NCBI GenBank assembly: GCA_041592335.1
Contig: JBFHQE010000015.1
Coordinates: 1 to 60,733, forward strand
From: JBFHQE01 sp041592335
Lineage (GTDB): Bacteria > Pseudomonadota > Gammaproteobacteria > Thiohalobacterales > Thiohalobacteraceae
Direction: 5' to 3'
DNA: 60,733 bases
Below, in pieces: positions 8,032 through 16,346 of this stretch (position 1 is the first letter of the stretch; each line of letters opens with the position of its first letter). Below the pieces are notes generated by a model. The model made no database searches, was not told the origin of the DNA, and saw only the letters and a program-made list of their open reading frames with translations. Made by a program: the position numbers and the translations under genes.

Positions 8032-10110
8032 ATGGACACCAGCATCGATCTTAACAGCCCGGAACTCTACCTCAACCGCGAACTCAGCCTGCTCGAGTTC
8101 AACCGCCGCGTGCTGGAGCAATCCCTGGACCCGGACACCCCATTGCTGGAACGTCTCAAGTTTCTCTGTATTTCCAGCACCAATCTCGATGAATTTTTTG
8201 AAATCCGCGTTTCCGGCCTGAAACAGATGGTCGCCTCCGGCTCTACCCAGGCGGATTCGGATGGCCTGACCCCAACAGAAGTGCTGGAACAGATCAGCCA
8301 CAAGGCGCACGCCCTGGTCGAAGAGCAGTATTCCATTTTGAATGACAAGCTCATTCCCGAACTGGAACAACACCAGATACGGTTCTTGCGCCGCACCCAG
8401 TGGAATGAGGAACAGACCAGCTGGATTAAATATTACTTCGAGGAAGAACTGCTGCCGGTACTCAGCCCGCTGGGGCTTGATCCGGCCCACCCCTTCCCGC
8501 GCATTCAGAACAAGAGCCTTAATTTCATCGTGTCGCTGGAAGGCAAGGATGCGTTCGGTCGTTCCAGCGGGGTCGCCATTGTGCAGGCACCACGCGCCTT
8601 GCCACGCCTGATTCAACTGCCGAAAGACAACAGCGGCCCCTACGATTACGTGTTCCTGTCCTCGGTTATTCATGCGCATGTCGAAGAACTGTTCCCCGGC
8701 ATGAGCGTCACCGGCTGCTACCAGTTTCGCGTCACGCGCAACAGCGACCTGTTCGTGGACGAGGAGGAAATCGACGACCTGATGCGTGCCGTGGAAGGCG
8801 AGTTACTGTCGCGCCGCTACGGCGACTGCGTGCGACTTGAAGTCGCCGATAACTGCCCGGAAGAAATGGCCAATTTCCTGTTGAGCCAGTTCAAGCTGAG
8901 CAAGGCCGACCTGTTCCAGGTCAATGGACCGGTCAACCTGAACCGGTTGTTTGCCATGGCGGATCTGGTCGACAAATCCGATCTCAAGTACCCGCCCTTC
9001 AAGACTTCGCGTCCCGCGACCCTGTCACCGGATAACAGCATTTTTGAATCCATTCAAAAGGGCGACATTCTGCTGCATCACCCTTTTGAAACCTTCGCCC
9101 CGGTGGTGGAGTTTCTGCGCCAGGCGGCCGCGGACCCGAAGGTGCTGGCGATCAAGCAGACGCTGTACCGCACCGGTCCGGATTCGGCGATCGTGAATGC
9201 TCTGGTGGAGGCCGCCCGCGCCGGCAAGGAAGTCACCGTGGTGGTCGAACTGCGCGCGCGCTTCGATGAAGAGGCCAATATCAAGCTGGCCACCCGCCTG
9301 CAGGAAGCAGGAGCGCACGTGGTATACGGCGTGGTCGGATTCAAGACCCACGCCAAGATGATTTTGATCACCCGCCGCGAACCCCAGGGGTTGGTGCAAT
9401 ACGTTCATCTTGGCACCGGTAATTACCATGCGCGCACCGCGCGTCTCTATACCGACTATGGCCTGCTAACCTGTGATGACACCTTTGGCGACGATGTCCA
9501 CCGCATCTTCCAGCAGCTCACCAGCCTGGGCAAGGTGAAGAAGCTCGGCAAGCTGCTGCAATCGCCCTTCACCCTGCACCAGGAAATTATCAACAAGGTG
9601 GAGCGCGAAATAGCCAACGCCGGGAAAGGCAAGAAGGCACGAATCGTTGCCAAGATGAATGCCCTGATCGAACCCAAGATCATCCGCGCGCTGTACCAGG
9701 CCTCGCAGGCGGGCGTGCAGATTCAGTTGATCGTGCGCGGCATCTGCTGCCTGCGTCCGGGCATAGCCGGGGTGTCGGAAAACATTCAGGTGCGCTCGCT
9801 GGTCGGGCGATTCCTGGAACACACGCGCGTGTTCTATTTTTATAACGATGGCAATGATGAGCTGTATTTATCCAGTGCCGACTGGATGGACCGTAACTTC
9901 TTCCGCCGCGTCGAAACCGGTTTCCCGATCACGGACAAGAAGATCCGTAAGCGCATTATCGAGGAAGGTCTGGAGCTGTATCTGGAGGACAACACCCATG
10001 CCTGGGTGCTGCAGGCCGATGGCACTTATCAGCGCACCAGACCGGCCGAGGGTGAAGAAGCAATTTCCGCGCAGTCCTGGCTGTTAAAGGAACGGGCCAA
10101 GGCGTTGTAG
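8032..10110 (+). CDS. ppk1: Polyphosphate kinase 1
   Basis: A PPK1 of about 692 residues that polymerises the gamma-phosphate of ATP into polyphosphate. It has the N-terminal ELYLNRELSLLEFNRRVLEQ helix region, the catalytic-histidine segment GFKTHAKM in the middle, and HLGTGNYHARTARLYTDYG from the phospholipase-D-like fold. The ATG at 8032 is preferred; a TTG at 8005 in the same frame would add nine residues and neither has a strong ribosome site. The gene is divergent from phoU and convergent with the HD-GYP gene. Its TAG stop lies inside a REP element. Confidence 0.95.
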   Translation: MDTSIDLNSPELYLNRELSLLEFNRRVLEQSLDPDTPLLERLKFLCISSTNLDEFFEIRVSGLKQMVASGSTQADSDGLTPTEVLEQISHKAHALVEEQYSILNDKLIPELEQHQIRFLRRTQWNEEQTSWIKYYFEEELLPVLSPLGLDPAHPFPRIQNKSLNFIVSLEGKDAFGRSSGVAIVQAPRALPRLIQLPKDNSGPYDYVFLSSVIHAHVEELFPGMSVTGCYQFRVTRNSDLFVDEEEIDDLMRAVEGELLSRRYGDCVRLEVADNCPEEMANFLLSQFKLSKADLFQVNGPVNLNRLFAMADLVDKSDLKYPPFKTSRPATLSPDNSIFESIQKGDILLHHPFETFAPVVEFLRQAAADPKVLAIKQTLYRTGPDSAIVNALVEAARAGKEVTVVVELRARFDEEANIKLATRLQEAGAHVVYGVVGFKTHAKMILITRREPQGLVQYVHLGTGNYHARTARLYTDYGLLTCDDTFGDDVHRIFQQLTSLGKVKKLGKLLQSPFTLHQEIINKVEREIANAGKGKKARIVAKMNALIEPKIIRALYQASQAGVQIQLIVRGICCLRPGIAGVSENIQVRSLVGRFLEHTRVFYFYNDGNDELYLSSADWMDRNFFRRVETGFPITDKKIRKRIIEEGLELYLEDNTHAWVLQADGTYQRTRPAEGEEAISAQSWLLKERAKAL

Positions 10111-10157
10111 GAGCGGCCTTGACGCGGTCAAGGTAATTCAAAAATCGCCCCTGCTAC
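10106..10157. repeat. Decayed REP pair overlapping two stop codons
   Basis: TGTAGGAGCGGCCTTG (10106-10121) is a class A head, followed by degenerate sequence and then AATTCAAAAATCGCCCCTGCTACC, a decayed class B copy. The TAG of ppk1 (10108-10110) is the TAG of the REP head, and the stop codon of the HD-GYP gene (10154-10156) lies in the class B tail. The insertion therefore appears to have set the 3' ends of both convergent genes. Confidence 0.6.
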
Positions 10158-11245
10158 CCTTTCTTCATGATCTGGTTGAAGGCCTCAACCCAGGCCACAT
10201 CGAACTGACTGCCCGACTGGCTATTGATCTCCAGCACCGCGCGCATTTTCGGCCGCTGGTGTTCACGGTGCGAACGACTTTGGGTCATGGCTTCAAAGGT
10301 GTCGGCAATCGCGAGCACCTTGGCGCCGGCGCAGATCGCTTCGCCGCTCAAACCCTGCGGATAACCCTTGCCATCAAGGCGCTCGTGATGCTGATAAATC
10401 ATCTGCGCCGCCGCCTCCCAGCCCGGGATGCGCCGAACCCATTCATGACCAAGATAACAGTGGTGCTGCAGTATCAATTCTTCGTCCGCCGTCAACTTTT
10501 CGGGCTTGTTAATCACGGCATCGGGCAGAAATGACATGCCTATGTCGTGCAGCAGAACGGCGGCGACAAGCTGCGCCGAATCGATTGGCATGCCCGCGGC
10601 CCTGTTCATCTTCAGGCACAGTTCCAGGTTACGCTGACTGCGCCCCTGCCAATGCGGATGGGAATTTTCATACTGCTGAACGAGTTCGACGAAAAAGTCC
10701 AGGTCGGGATATTGCTGACTGAGTTGCGACAGCATGTCGGCATGATCGACCGCATCCGTTGACAGCTGCTCGGCCTTGATCACCCGCTCATGATCCGGAT
10801 CGATCTTTTTCAGCACTGGCACAATCATCAGCCCGAGTTGCTCCGGCTCGACCATGCACAGGGTCTGGATCGCGACATTCAGCTGATTCAGCGCCTGCGC
10901 GACGTCCTCGTCCCGGAACAGGGATTGCGCCAGGTCGCGGATACGACTGATGGTCACCAGGGTGACGTCGTTAAAACCCTGCACATACTGCAAGCGGCCA
11001 TTACGGATATCGTCGAGAATATTTTCCAGGATGTGCACGACATCGGACAGCCTGTCCAGACCGACCATGCGCAGATTGCTCTTGATAGAATGCACGGTAC
11101 GGAAGAGCTGGTTAATCAGATCCCTGTTATCCGGCGCCTGATCAAGCGCAACCAGGGTCTGCTCCAGATCCTCATAGGCATCGTCAAACTCGCCCAGAAA
11201 ATCGTTAAAGGTTGCCTGATCAAGCTCAAAATCGAAATCCGCCAC
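10154..11245 (-). CDS. Hpt domain + HD-GYP domain signalling protein
   Basis: A GTG start (VADFDFELDQATF) with GGAG 7 bases upstream gives 363 residues; an upstream ATG would add 22 unconserved residues. Residues about 8-110 are a histidine phosphotransfer domain with HSIKSNLRMVG (His52, with Ser replacing the usual Gly after Lys). Residues about 195-363 are HD-GYP: HDIGM at 233-237 and HHERLDGKGYP at 286-296. HD-GYP enzymes degrade c-di-GMP. Here the Lys of HDIGK is Met and the first metal-binding His of the family appears replaced by Arg, so activity is uncertain. It lies between ppk1 and pstS, with a Pho-box-like site upstream. Confidence 0.85.
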   Translation of the reverse strand: MADFDFELDQATFNDFLGEFDDAYEDLEQTLVALDQAPDNRDLINQLFRTVHSIKSNLRMVGLDRLSDVVHILENILDDIRNGRLQYVQGFNDVTLVTISRIRDLAQSLFRDEDVAQALNQLNVAIQTLCMVEPEQLGLMIVPVLKKIDPDHERVIKAEQLSTDAVDHADMLSQLSQQYPDLDFFVELVQQYENSHPHWQGRSQRNLELCLKMNRAAGMPIDSAQLVAAVLLHDIGMSFLPDAVINKPEKLTADEELILQHHCYLGHEWVRRIPGWEAAAQMIYQHHERLDGKGYPQGLSGEAICAGAKVLAIADTFEAMTQSRSHREHQRPKMRAVLEINSQSGSQFDVAWVEAFNQIMKKG

Positions 11246-11471
11246 TGCCACTCTCCATCCGGCCACGCACCAGGGGCCAATTAACCGGAAAATCGGCCGA
11301 CTGGCAAGCAAACCTTAGCGCGCCTCAGACGTGCAGCCACAGCTGAAAGCCCGCAGCCAAAATTATTGACCTCAACCCTAATCGATATAAATTATATATT
11401 TATAATCAATATGTTGCGATTACCCAATGACGAAGCCCAGTCGCTACCCGAGTCTACCCTGGCAGCAGAAT

Positions 11472-11489
11472 ATGACGAAATAATGACAA
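11472..11489 (-). promoter_or_regulatory. Inverted Pho-box-like site facing the HD-GYP gene
   Basis: On the minus strand it reads TTGTCAT-TATT-TCGTCAT, two 7-base half sites spaced by 4 as in PhoB boxes (consensus CTGTCAT-n4-CTGTCAT), matching 6/7 and 5/7. It could let PhoB act on the HD-GYP gene whose start is 227 bases away, or be an extra PhoB site for pstS. Confidence 0.5.
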
Positions 11490-11505
11490 CCGAGCCTTGT
11501 GCTGG

Positions 11506-11523
11506 CTGTAACCAAATTGTCAT
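11506..11523 (+). promoter_or_regulatory. Pho box of pstS
   Basis: CTGTAAC-CAAA-TTGTCAT has the 7-4-7 layout of a PhoB box with near-consensus half sites. A weak -10 (TAGCTT preceded by TGTG) follows about 10 bases downstream, the spacing used when PhoB replaces a -35 element. The site is 118 bases before the pstS start. Confidence 0.82.
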
Positions 11524-11640
11524 ACAAGTTGTGTAGCTTGAGCCTGACTTTTGGAGTCTCACAGACGCGTGCCCCGGTTACCTTTGATACGGCAAGCGTA
11601 CTGGGGTCGTTTATACTGCTTACATCAAGAGAGGAATATC

Positions 11641-12681
11641 ATGTCAAGCAAACAACTGTTAATCGCGGCAACGCTGTCAACAATGGTCGCGGGCACTGCA
11701 CACGCCGCGCGGGACAACATCAGCATCGTCGGCTCGTCCACCGTTTATCCGTTCGCAACCGTTGTTGCCGAACAGTTCGGTAAAACCACCAGCTTCAAGA
11801 CTCCGACCATCGAATCCACTGGTTCTGGCGGTGGCATGAAGCTCTTCTGTGCCGGTGTTGGCGTAGAGCACCCGGACGTCACCAATTCATCGCGCCGTAT
11901 CAAGAAATCCGAATTTGATATGTGCCAGAGCAACGGTGTCAAAGACATTGTTGAAATCAAGATCGGTTATGACGGTATCGCTCTGGCCAATTCCAAGAAA
12001 GCACAACAATTCAAGGTCGGACGCAAGGATATCTTCCTGGCCCTGGCCAAGGATGTCCCTAACCCGGATGGCAGCGAAACACTGGTACCTAATCCTTACC
12101 AGACCTGGAACGAAGTTAATCCGGAACTGCCGAACATGAAGATCGAAGTACTGGGCCCACCACCGACATCCGGCACCCGCGATGCATTTGCCGAACTGGC
12201 AATGGAAGGCGGCTGCAAGAAGATCGAATGGATCGCGGCGATGAAAAGCGCGGACAAGAGCAAGTACAAGGCGGTTTGTCACTCTGTGCGTGAAGACGGC
12301 GCTTACATTGAAGCCGGCGAAAACGACAACCTGATTGTGCAGAAACTGGAGGCCAACCCGGCCGCACTGGGTATCTTTGGTTTCAGCTTCCTGGATCAGA
12401 ACATGGATAAGGTACAGGGCTCTCTGGTTGACGGTATCGCGCCGACATTCGAAGCCATTGCCGATGGCAGCTACCCGGTATCCCGCCCGTTGTATTTCTA
12501 CGTCAAGAAGGCACACATCGGCGTTATTCCCGGAATTGCCGAATATCTGGGTGAATTCACCAGCGAAAAAGCCTGGGGCGACGAAGGCTACCTGACTGAT
12601 CGCGGCCTGATCCCCATGCCTGGCGAAGAACGCAAGCAGTTCTCCGACGCAGCAAAAAATCAGACTTCCCTGTCAATGTAA
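11641..12681 (+). CDS. pstS: Phosphate ABC transporter substrate-binding protein
   Basis: The ATG with GAGGA about 6 bases upstream starts a 346-residue protein; the longer frame reading upstream has no signal sequence. A Sec signal peptide ends at AHAA (about residue 22). Mature PstS begins DNISIVGSSTVYPF, the phosphate-binding Ser/Thr loop, followed by STGSGGGMKLFC and the PPTSGTRDAF loop with the Arg and Asp that contact phosphate. It captures phosphate in the periplasm for PstCAB. A strong terminator directly follows, so pstS is probably made in excess over the membrane subunits. Confidence 0.95.
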   Translation: MSSKQLLIAATLSTMVAGTAHAARDNISIVGSSTVYPFATVVAEQFGKTTSFKTPTIESTGSGGGMKLFCAGVGVEHPDVTNSSRRIKKSEFDMCQSNGVKDIVEIKIGYDGIALANSKKAQQFKVGRKDIFLALAKDVPNPDGSETLVPNPYQTWNEVNPELPNMKIEVLGPPPTSGTRDAFAELAMEGGCKKIEWIAAMKSADKSKYKAVCHSVREDGAYIEAGENDNLIVQKLEANPAALGIFGFSFLDQNMDKVQGSLVDGIAPTFEAIADGSYPVSRPLYFYVKKAHIGVIPGIAEYLGEFTSEKAWGDEGYLTDRGLIPMPGEERKQFSDAAKNQTSLSM

Positions 12682-12692
12682 AGCGACACTCG

Positions 12693-12724
12693 GCGACGGC
12701 CAATTGGCCGTCGCTATTTTTTTT
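12693..12724 (+). terminator. Terminator between pstS and pstC
   Basis: The perfect palindrome GCGACGGCCAA/TTGGCCGTCGC (12693-12714) is followed by TATTTTTTTTG. It lies inside the pst operon, so partial read-through would give high PstS and lower PstCAB. Confidence 0.9.
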
Positions 12725-12747
12725 GTTTTCCGGTATTTTTCACCCCC

Positions 12748-14130
12748 ATGAATGCCTCCCTACTGATTGCAATCCTGCTGGTCCTGAGTTCCGTGGCCTA
12801 TTACATGGGCAGAAAGCGCGCTTTCTCAGTGGCCAATGGTTCAATCAAGAACTTGCATTCACTTCCAACCTATTATGGCCTCTACACCGCCATCTGGTGT
12901 GGCATACCGGCCCTGGTGCTGGTGGCATTCTGGTCGGCATTCGAAAACGCCATCATTACGCAGCTGGTGATCAGCGAGCTGCCTCCCGCGTTGATCGAAC
13001 AGGGCGCTGGCCACGTCAACCTGGTCATCAACGACATCAAAAACCTGGTCCATGGGAATATCGTCTCCGGCAAGCTGGAGCCGCCAATCATTGCCGCGGC
13101 GGATCATTACATGAATCTGCTGCGCATCAGTCACATGGCCCTGGCTGTTATCGCACTGGCGCTGGCGATTGGCGGCGGCCTGTTCACCCTGAATCGCATC
13201 AGGGTCAATCAACAGGCCCGCAATGCCGTGGAAAAAATAATTACCGTCGGCCTGGTTATCTGCTCCAGCATCGCCATCCTGACCACCATCGGCATCATCC
13301 TGTCCGTGTTATTCGAATCGATGCGCTTTTTCAAATCCGTACCGATCACCGACTTCATTTTCGGCCTGGACTGGAGCCCGCAAATGGCCATCCGTGCCGA
13401 CCAGGTGGGTTCCTCCGGCGCATTCGGCGCCATCCCGCTGGTGGTGGGTACACTGCTGATTTCCTTTATCGCCATGACGGTCGCCGTCCCCATCGGCCTG
13501 CTGTCGGCAATCTACCTGTCTGAATACGCCAGCTCGCACGTGCGCGCGATTGCCAAGCCAATGCTGGAAATTCTAGCCGGCATCCCGACTGTGGTTTACG
13601 GCTTTTTTGCCGCACTCACCGTCGCGCCTTTCATTCGGGACACCGGCGGCCTCATCGGCCTGGACGTGGCCTCGGAAAGCGCGCTGGCCGCGGGCCTCGT
13701 TATGGGCATCATGATCATCCCCTTCGTATCGTCTCTCTCGGACGATGTGATCAACGCAGTCCCCCAATCACTGCGCGATGGCGCCTACGGACTCGGCGCC
13801 ACCCAGGCCGAAACCGTCAAGAAAGTGATTTTCCCCGCCGCCTTGCCGGGCATTGTCGGTGGTGTACTGCTGGCGGTATCGCGCGCCATCGGTGAAACCA
13901 TGATCGTGGTAATGGCGGCCGGGCTCTCGGCCAACCTGACCGTGAATCCGCTGGAAGCAGTCACGACCGTGACCGTGCAGATCGTCACCCTGCTGACCGG
14001 TGACCAGGAATTCGACAGCCCCAAGACCTTGGCTGCCTTTGCACTCGGCCTGATGCTGTTTGTGGTTACCCTGACACTCAACATCATCGCCTTGCACGTG
14101 GTTCGGAAATACCGTGAACAATATGAATGA
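12748..14130 (+). CDS. pstC: Phosphate ABC transporter permease PstC
   Basis: An inner-membrane permease of 460 residues, longer than the roughly 320 of E. coli PstC because of an N-terminal extension with extra membrane segments and a soluble loop (about 1-165). The C-terminal half is the binding-protein-dependent transport fold, with the PstB-contacting loop around GAYGLGATQAETVKKVIFPA. Long PstC forms are common in aquatic and Pseudomonas-type gammaproteobacteria. Its 3' end overlaps pstA by 17 bases. Confidence 0.93.
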   Translation: MNASLLIAILLVLSSVAYYMGRKRAFSVANGSIKNLHSLPTYYGLYTAIWCGIPALVLVAFWSAFENAIITQLVISELPPALIEQGAGHVNLVINDIKNLVHGNIVSGKLEPPIIAAADHYMNLLRISHMALAVIALALAIGGGLFTLNRIRVNQQARNAVEKIITVGLVICSSIAILTTIGIILSVLFESMRFFKSVPITDFIFGLDWSPQMAIRADQVGSSGAFGAIPLVVGTLLISFIAMTVAVPIGLLSAIYLSEYASSHVRAIAKPMLEILAGIPTVVYGFFAALTVAPFIRDTGGLIGLDVASESALAAGLVMGIMIIPFVSSLSDDVINAVPQSLRDGAYGLGATQAETVKKVIFPAALPGIVGGVLLAVSRAIGETMIVVMAAGLSANLTVNPLEAVTTVTVQIVTLLTGDQEFDSPKTLAAFALGLMLFVVTLTLNIIALHVVRKYREQYE

Positions 14131-15412
14131 CACAACACCCCGTACCATCGATATCGTTCGCGCAGGACTAGCCAGGCGGCAGCGCGCGGAACGCCGCTTT
14201 CGTGTTTATGGCCGACTTGCCATTGCACTCGCGCTGGTATTCCTGTCTTTCCTGTTTTTCAGCATTGTCAGTAAGGGCTACACCGCCTTTCAGCAGACTT
14301 ACGTCAAGATCGATGTCTACATCGATCCGGCCATGATCGACCCGAACAACACCCGTGATAGCAAGGTCCTGTCAGCCGGCGACTATGGCGGCGTGATCAA
14401 ACAGGCGCTGCGCGACATGTACCCGGATGTTACCAACCGCCGCGATAAACGCGCGCTATACGGCATGGTGAGCACCGGCGCGGCTTTTCAATTACGCGAC
14501 ATGGTGATCAACAAACCCGCCCTCGTTGGCACCACGCAGTCTCTCTGGGTACCGGCGGACGATGACTTTGACATGCTCGCCAAGGGGCACATCGACCGGG
14601 ATCTGCCGGAGGATGACCGCCGCCTGAAGGACAACCAGATCGGCTGGTACGACAACCTGGTTGAGCAGGGCCGTGTCGACAAGCGCTTCAACACCACTTT
14701 CTTCACCGCGGGCGATTCACGCGATGCTGAATTATCGGGCATCTGGGGTGCCGCTACCGGTTCGTTCTTTACCCTGACGGTTACCCTGTTGCTGTCTTTC
14801 CCGATCGGCGTGGCGGCGGCGGTCTACCTGGAAGAGTTTGCGCCGCAAAATCGACTAACGGACATCATCGAAGTCAACATCAACAATCTCGCCGCCGTTC
14901 CTTCGATCGTGTTTGGTTTGCTGGGCCTGGCGGTATTCATCAACTTTTTCGGCCTGCCGCGCTCGGCGCCGCTGGTCGGCGGCCTGGTGCTGACATTAAT
15001 GACCCTGCCGACCATCATCATTGCCAGCCGGGCCGCCTTGAAATCGGTCCCGCCGTCCATCCGTGAAGCCGCGCTGGGCATCGGGGCTTCCAAGATGCAG
15101 ACCATCATGTTCCACGTCCTGCCCCTGGCCATGCCGGGCATGCTGACCGGCACCATTATCGGTATGGCGCAGGCCCTCGGCGAAACGGCACCACTGTTGA
15201 TGATCGGCATGGTGGCCTTTATCGTGGATATTCCCGGCGGTGTGTTCGATCCTTCCACCGTGCTGCCGGTACAGATTTATCTCTGGGCGGATAGCCCGGA
15301 ACGAGCTTTTGTAGAACGCACATCGGCTGCCATCATGGTATTACTGGCTTTTCTCATCACCATGAATGCGTTGGCCGTTATTCTGCGCAAGCGATTTGAA
15401 CGTCGCTGGTAA
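14114..15412 (+). CDS. pstA: Phosphate ABC transporter permease PstA
   Basis: The 432-residue permease starts at GTG (14114) or at an in-frame ATG nine bases later, both inside the end of pstC, implying translational coupling. A first membrane helix (about 35-58) is followed by a periplasmic loop of about 150 residues absent from short PstA proteins. The permease core has the coupling loop EAALGIGASKMQTIMFHVLP. It pairs with PstC to form the phosphate channel. Confidence 0.93.
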   Translation: MNNMNDTTPRTIDIVRAGLARRQRAERRFRVYGRLAIALALVFLSFLFFSIVSKGYTAFQQTYVKIDVYIDPAMIDPNNTRDSKVLSAGDYGGVIKQALRDMYPDVTNRRDKRALYGMVSTGAAFQLRDMVINKPALVGTTQSLWVPADDDFDMLAKGHIDRDLPEDDRRLKDNQIGWYDNLVEQGRVDKRFNTTFFTAGDSRDAELSGIWGAATGSFFTLTVTLLLSFPIGVAAAVYLEEFAPQNRLTDIIEVNINNLAAVPSIVFGLLGLAVFINFFGLPRSAPLVGGLVLTLMTLPTIIIASRAALKSVPPSIREAALGIGASKMQTIMFHVLPLAMPGMLTGTIIGMAQALGETAPLLMIGMVAFIVDIPGGVFDPSTVLPVQIYLWADSPERAFVERTSAAIMVLLAFLITMNALAVILRKRFERRW

Positions 15413-15421
15413 GGTGAAATT

Positions 15422-16300
15422 ATGACTACGATACTTGAATCCACTGCAACCCAGCAGACTGAAAAACCACCGGTGGAAAAAACCCAGTCAACCGCCGTCC
15501 GGAACGAGGCGTATGGCGACACCGTTGGCGAAATCCGGGTCGATAATCCGCGGATACGCTGCAATGACGTCAATGTCTATTACGGCGAAAAACACGCTAT
15601 CAAAGGCATAAATCTCGACATCGGCAGCAACGAAGTTATTGCCATGATCGGCCCATCCGGCTGCGGCAAGAGTACCTTCCTGCGCAGCATCAACCGCATG
15701 AACGACACCATTGAAGGCTGTCGGGTCACAGGCGAAATACTGATGGATGAAATGGACATCAACAGTCCCAAGGTTGATGTTGTCCCCCTGCGTGCCCAGG
15801 TCGGGATGGTGTTTCAGAAACCAAACCCGTTTCCGAAATCCATCTGGGAAAACATCGCCTTTGGTCCCCGCATACATGGCCTTGCCAACGACAAGTATGA
15901 ACTGGACGAGATTGTCAAAAGAAGTCTTGAGCGCGCGGGCCTGTGGAATGAAGTGAAAGATCGCCTGGACCAGCCCGGCACCGGCCTGTCCGGCGGACAG
16001 CAACAGCGCCTCTGTATTGCGCGCACGATTGCGGTCAACCCGGAAGTCATCCTGATGGACGAACCCTGTTCGGCGCTGGACCCCATCGCCACGGCGATTA
16101 TCGAGGAATTGATCGACGAACTGCGGGCCAACTTCACTATTGCCATCGTCACGCATTCAATGCAGCAGGCCGCGCGCGTTTCACAACGCACCGCCTACTT
16201 CCACCTAGGCAACCTGATCGAAGTCGGCGATACCGACCAGATCTTTACCAATCCACGCCACCAGCTCACGGAAGACTACATCACCGGCCGTTTTGGCTGA
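15422..16300 (+). CDS. pstB: Phosphate ABC transporter ATP-binding protein
   Basis: A 292-residue ABC ATPase that powers PstCA. It has Walker A GPSGCGKST, Q-loop VFQKPNPFP, signature LSGGQQQR and Walker B VILMDEP. About 40 residues precede the conserved RCNDVNVYYGEKHAI start, a slightly longer N-terminus than usual. It is the last gene of the operon: phoU is not downstream but near ppk1. It converges on ppx with 46 bases between. Confidence 0.96.
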   Translation: MTTILESTATQQTEKPPVEKTQSTAVRNEAYGDTVGEIRVDNPRIRCNDVNVYYGEKHAIKGINLDIGSNEVIAMIGPSGCGKSTFLRSINRMNDTIEGCRVTGEILMDEMDINSPKVDVVPLRAQVGMVFQKPNPFPKSIWENIAFGPRIHGLANDKYELDEIVKRSLERAGLWNEVKDRLDQPGTGLSGGQQQRLCIARTIAVNPEVILMDEPCSALDPIATAIIEELIDELRANFTIAIVTHSMQQAARVSQRTAYFHLGNLIEVGDTDQIFTNPRHQLTEDYITGRFG

Positions 16301-16346
16301 CGCTCCGCGCGACAGCGCGATACATGCCAGCACGCCGGCCGCCAGC

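Larger units (their letters stand above)
11246..11640. other. Intergenic region between the HD-GYP gene and pstS
   Basis: A 395-base divergent control region without a credible gene. It holds an AT-only stretch (about 11383-11412, near-palindromic, rich in TATA/ATAA) and two Pho-box-like sites pointing in opposite directions (listed separately). The pstS leader of about 100 bases ends in the ribosome site AGAGAGGAATATC. Confidence 0.7.
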
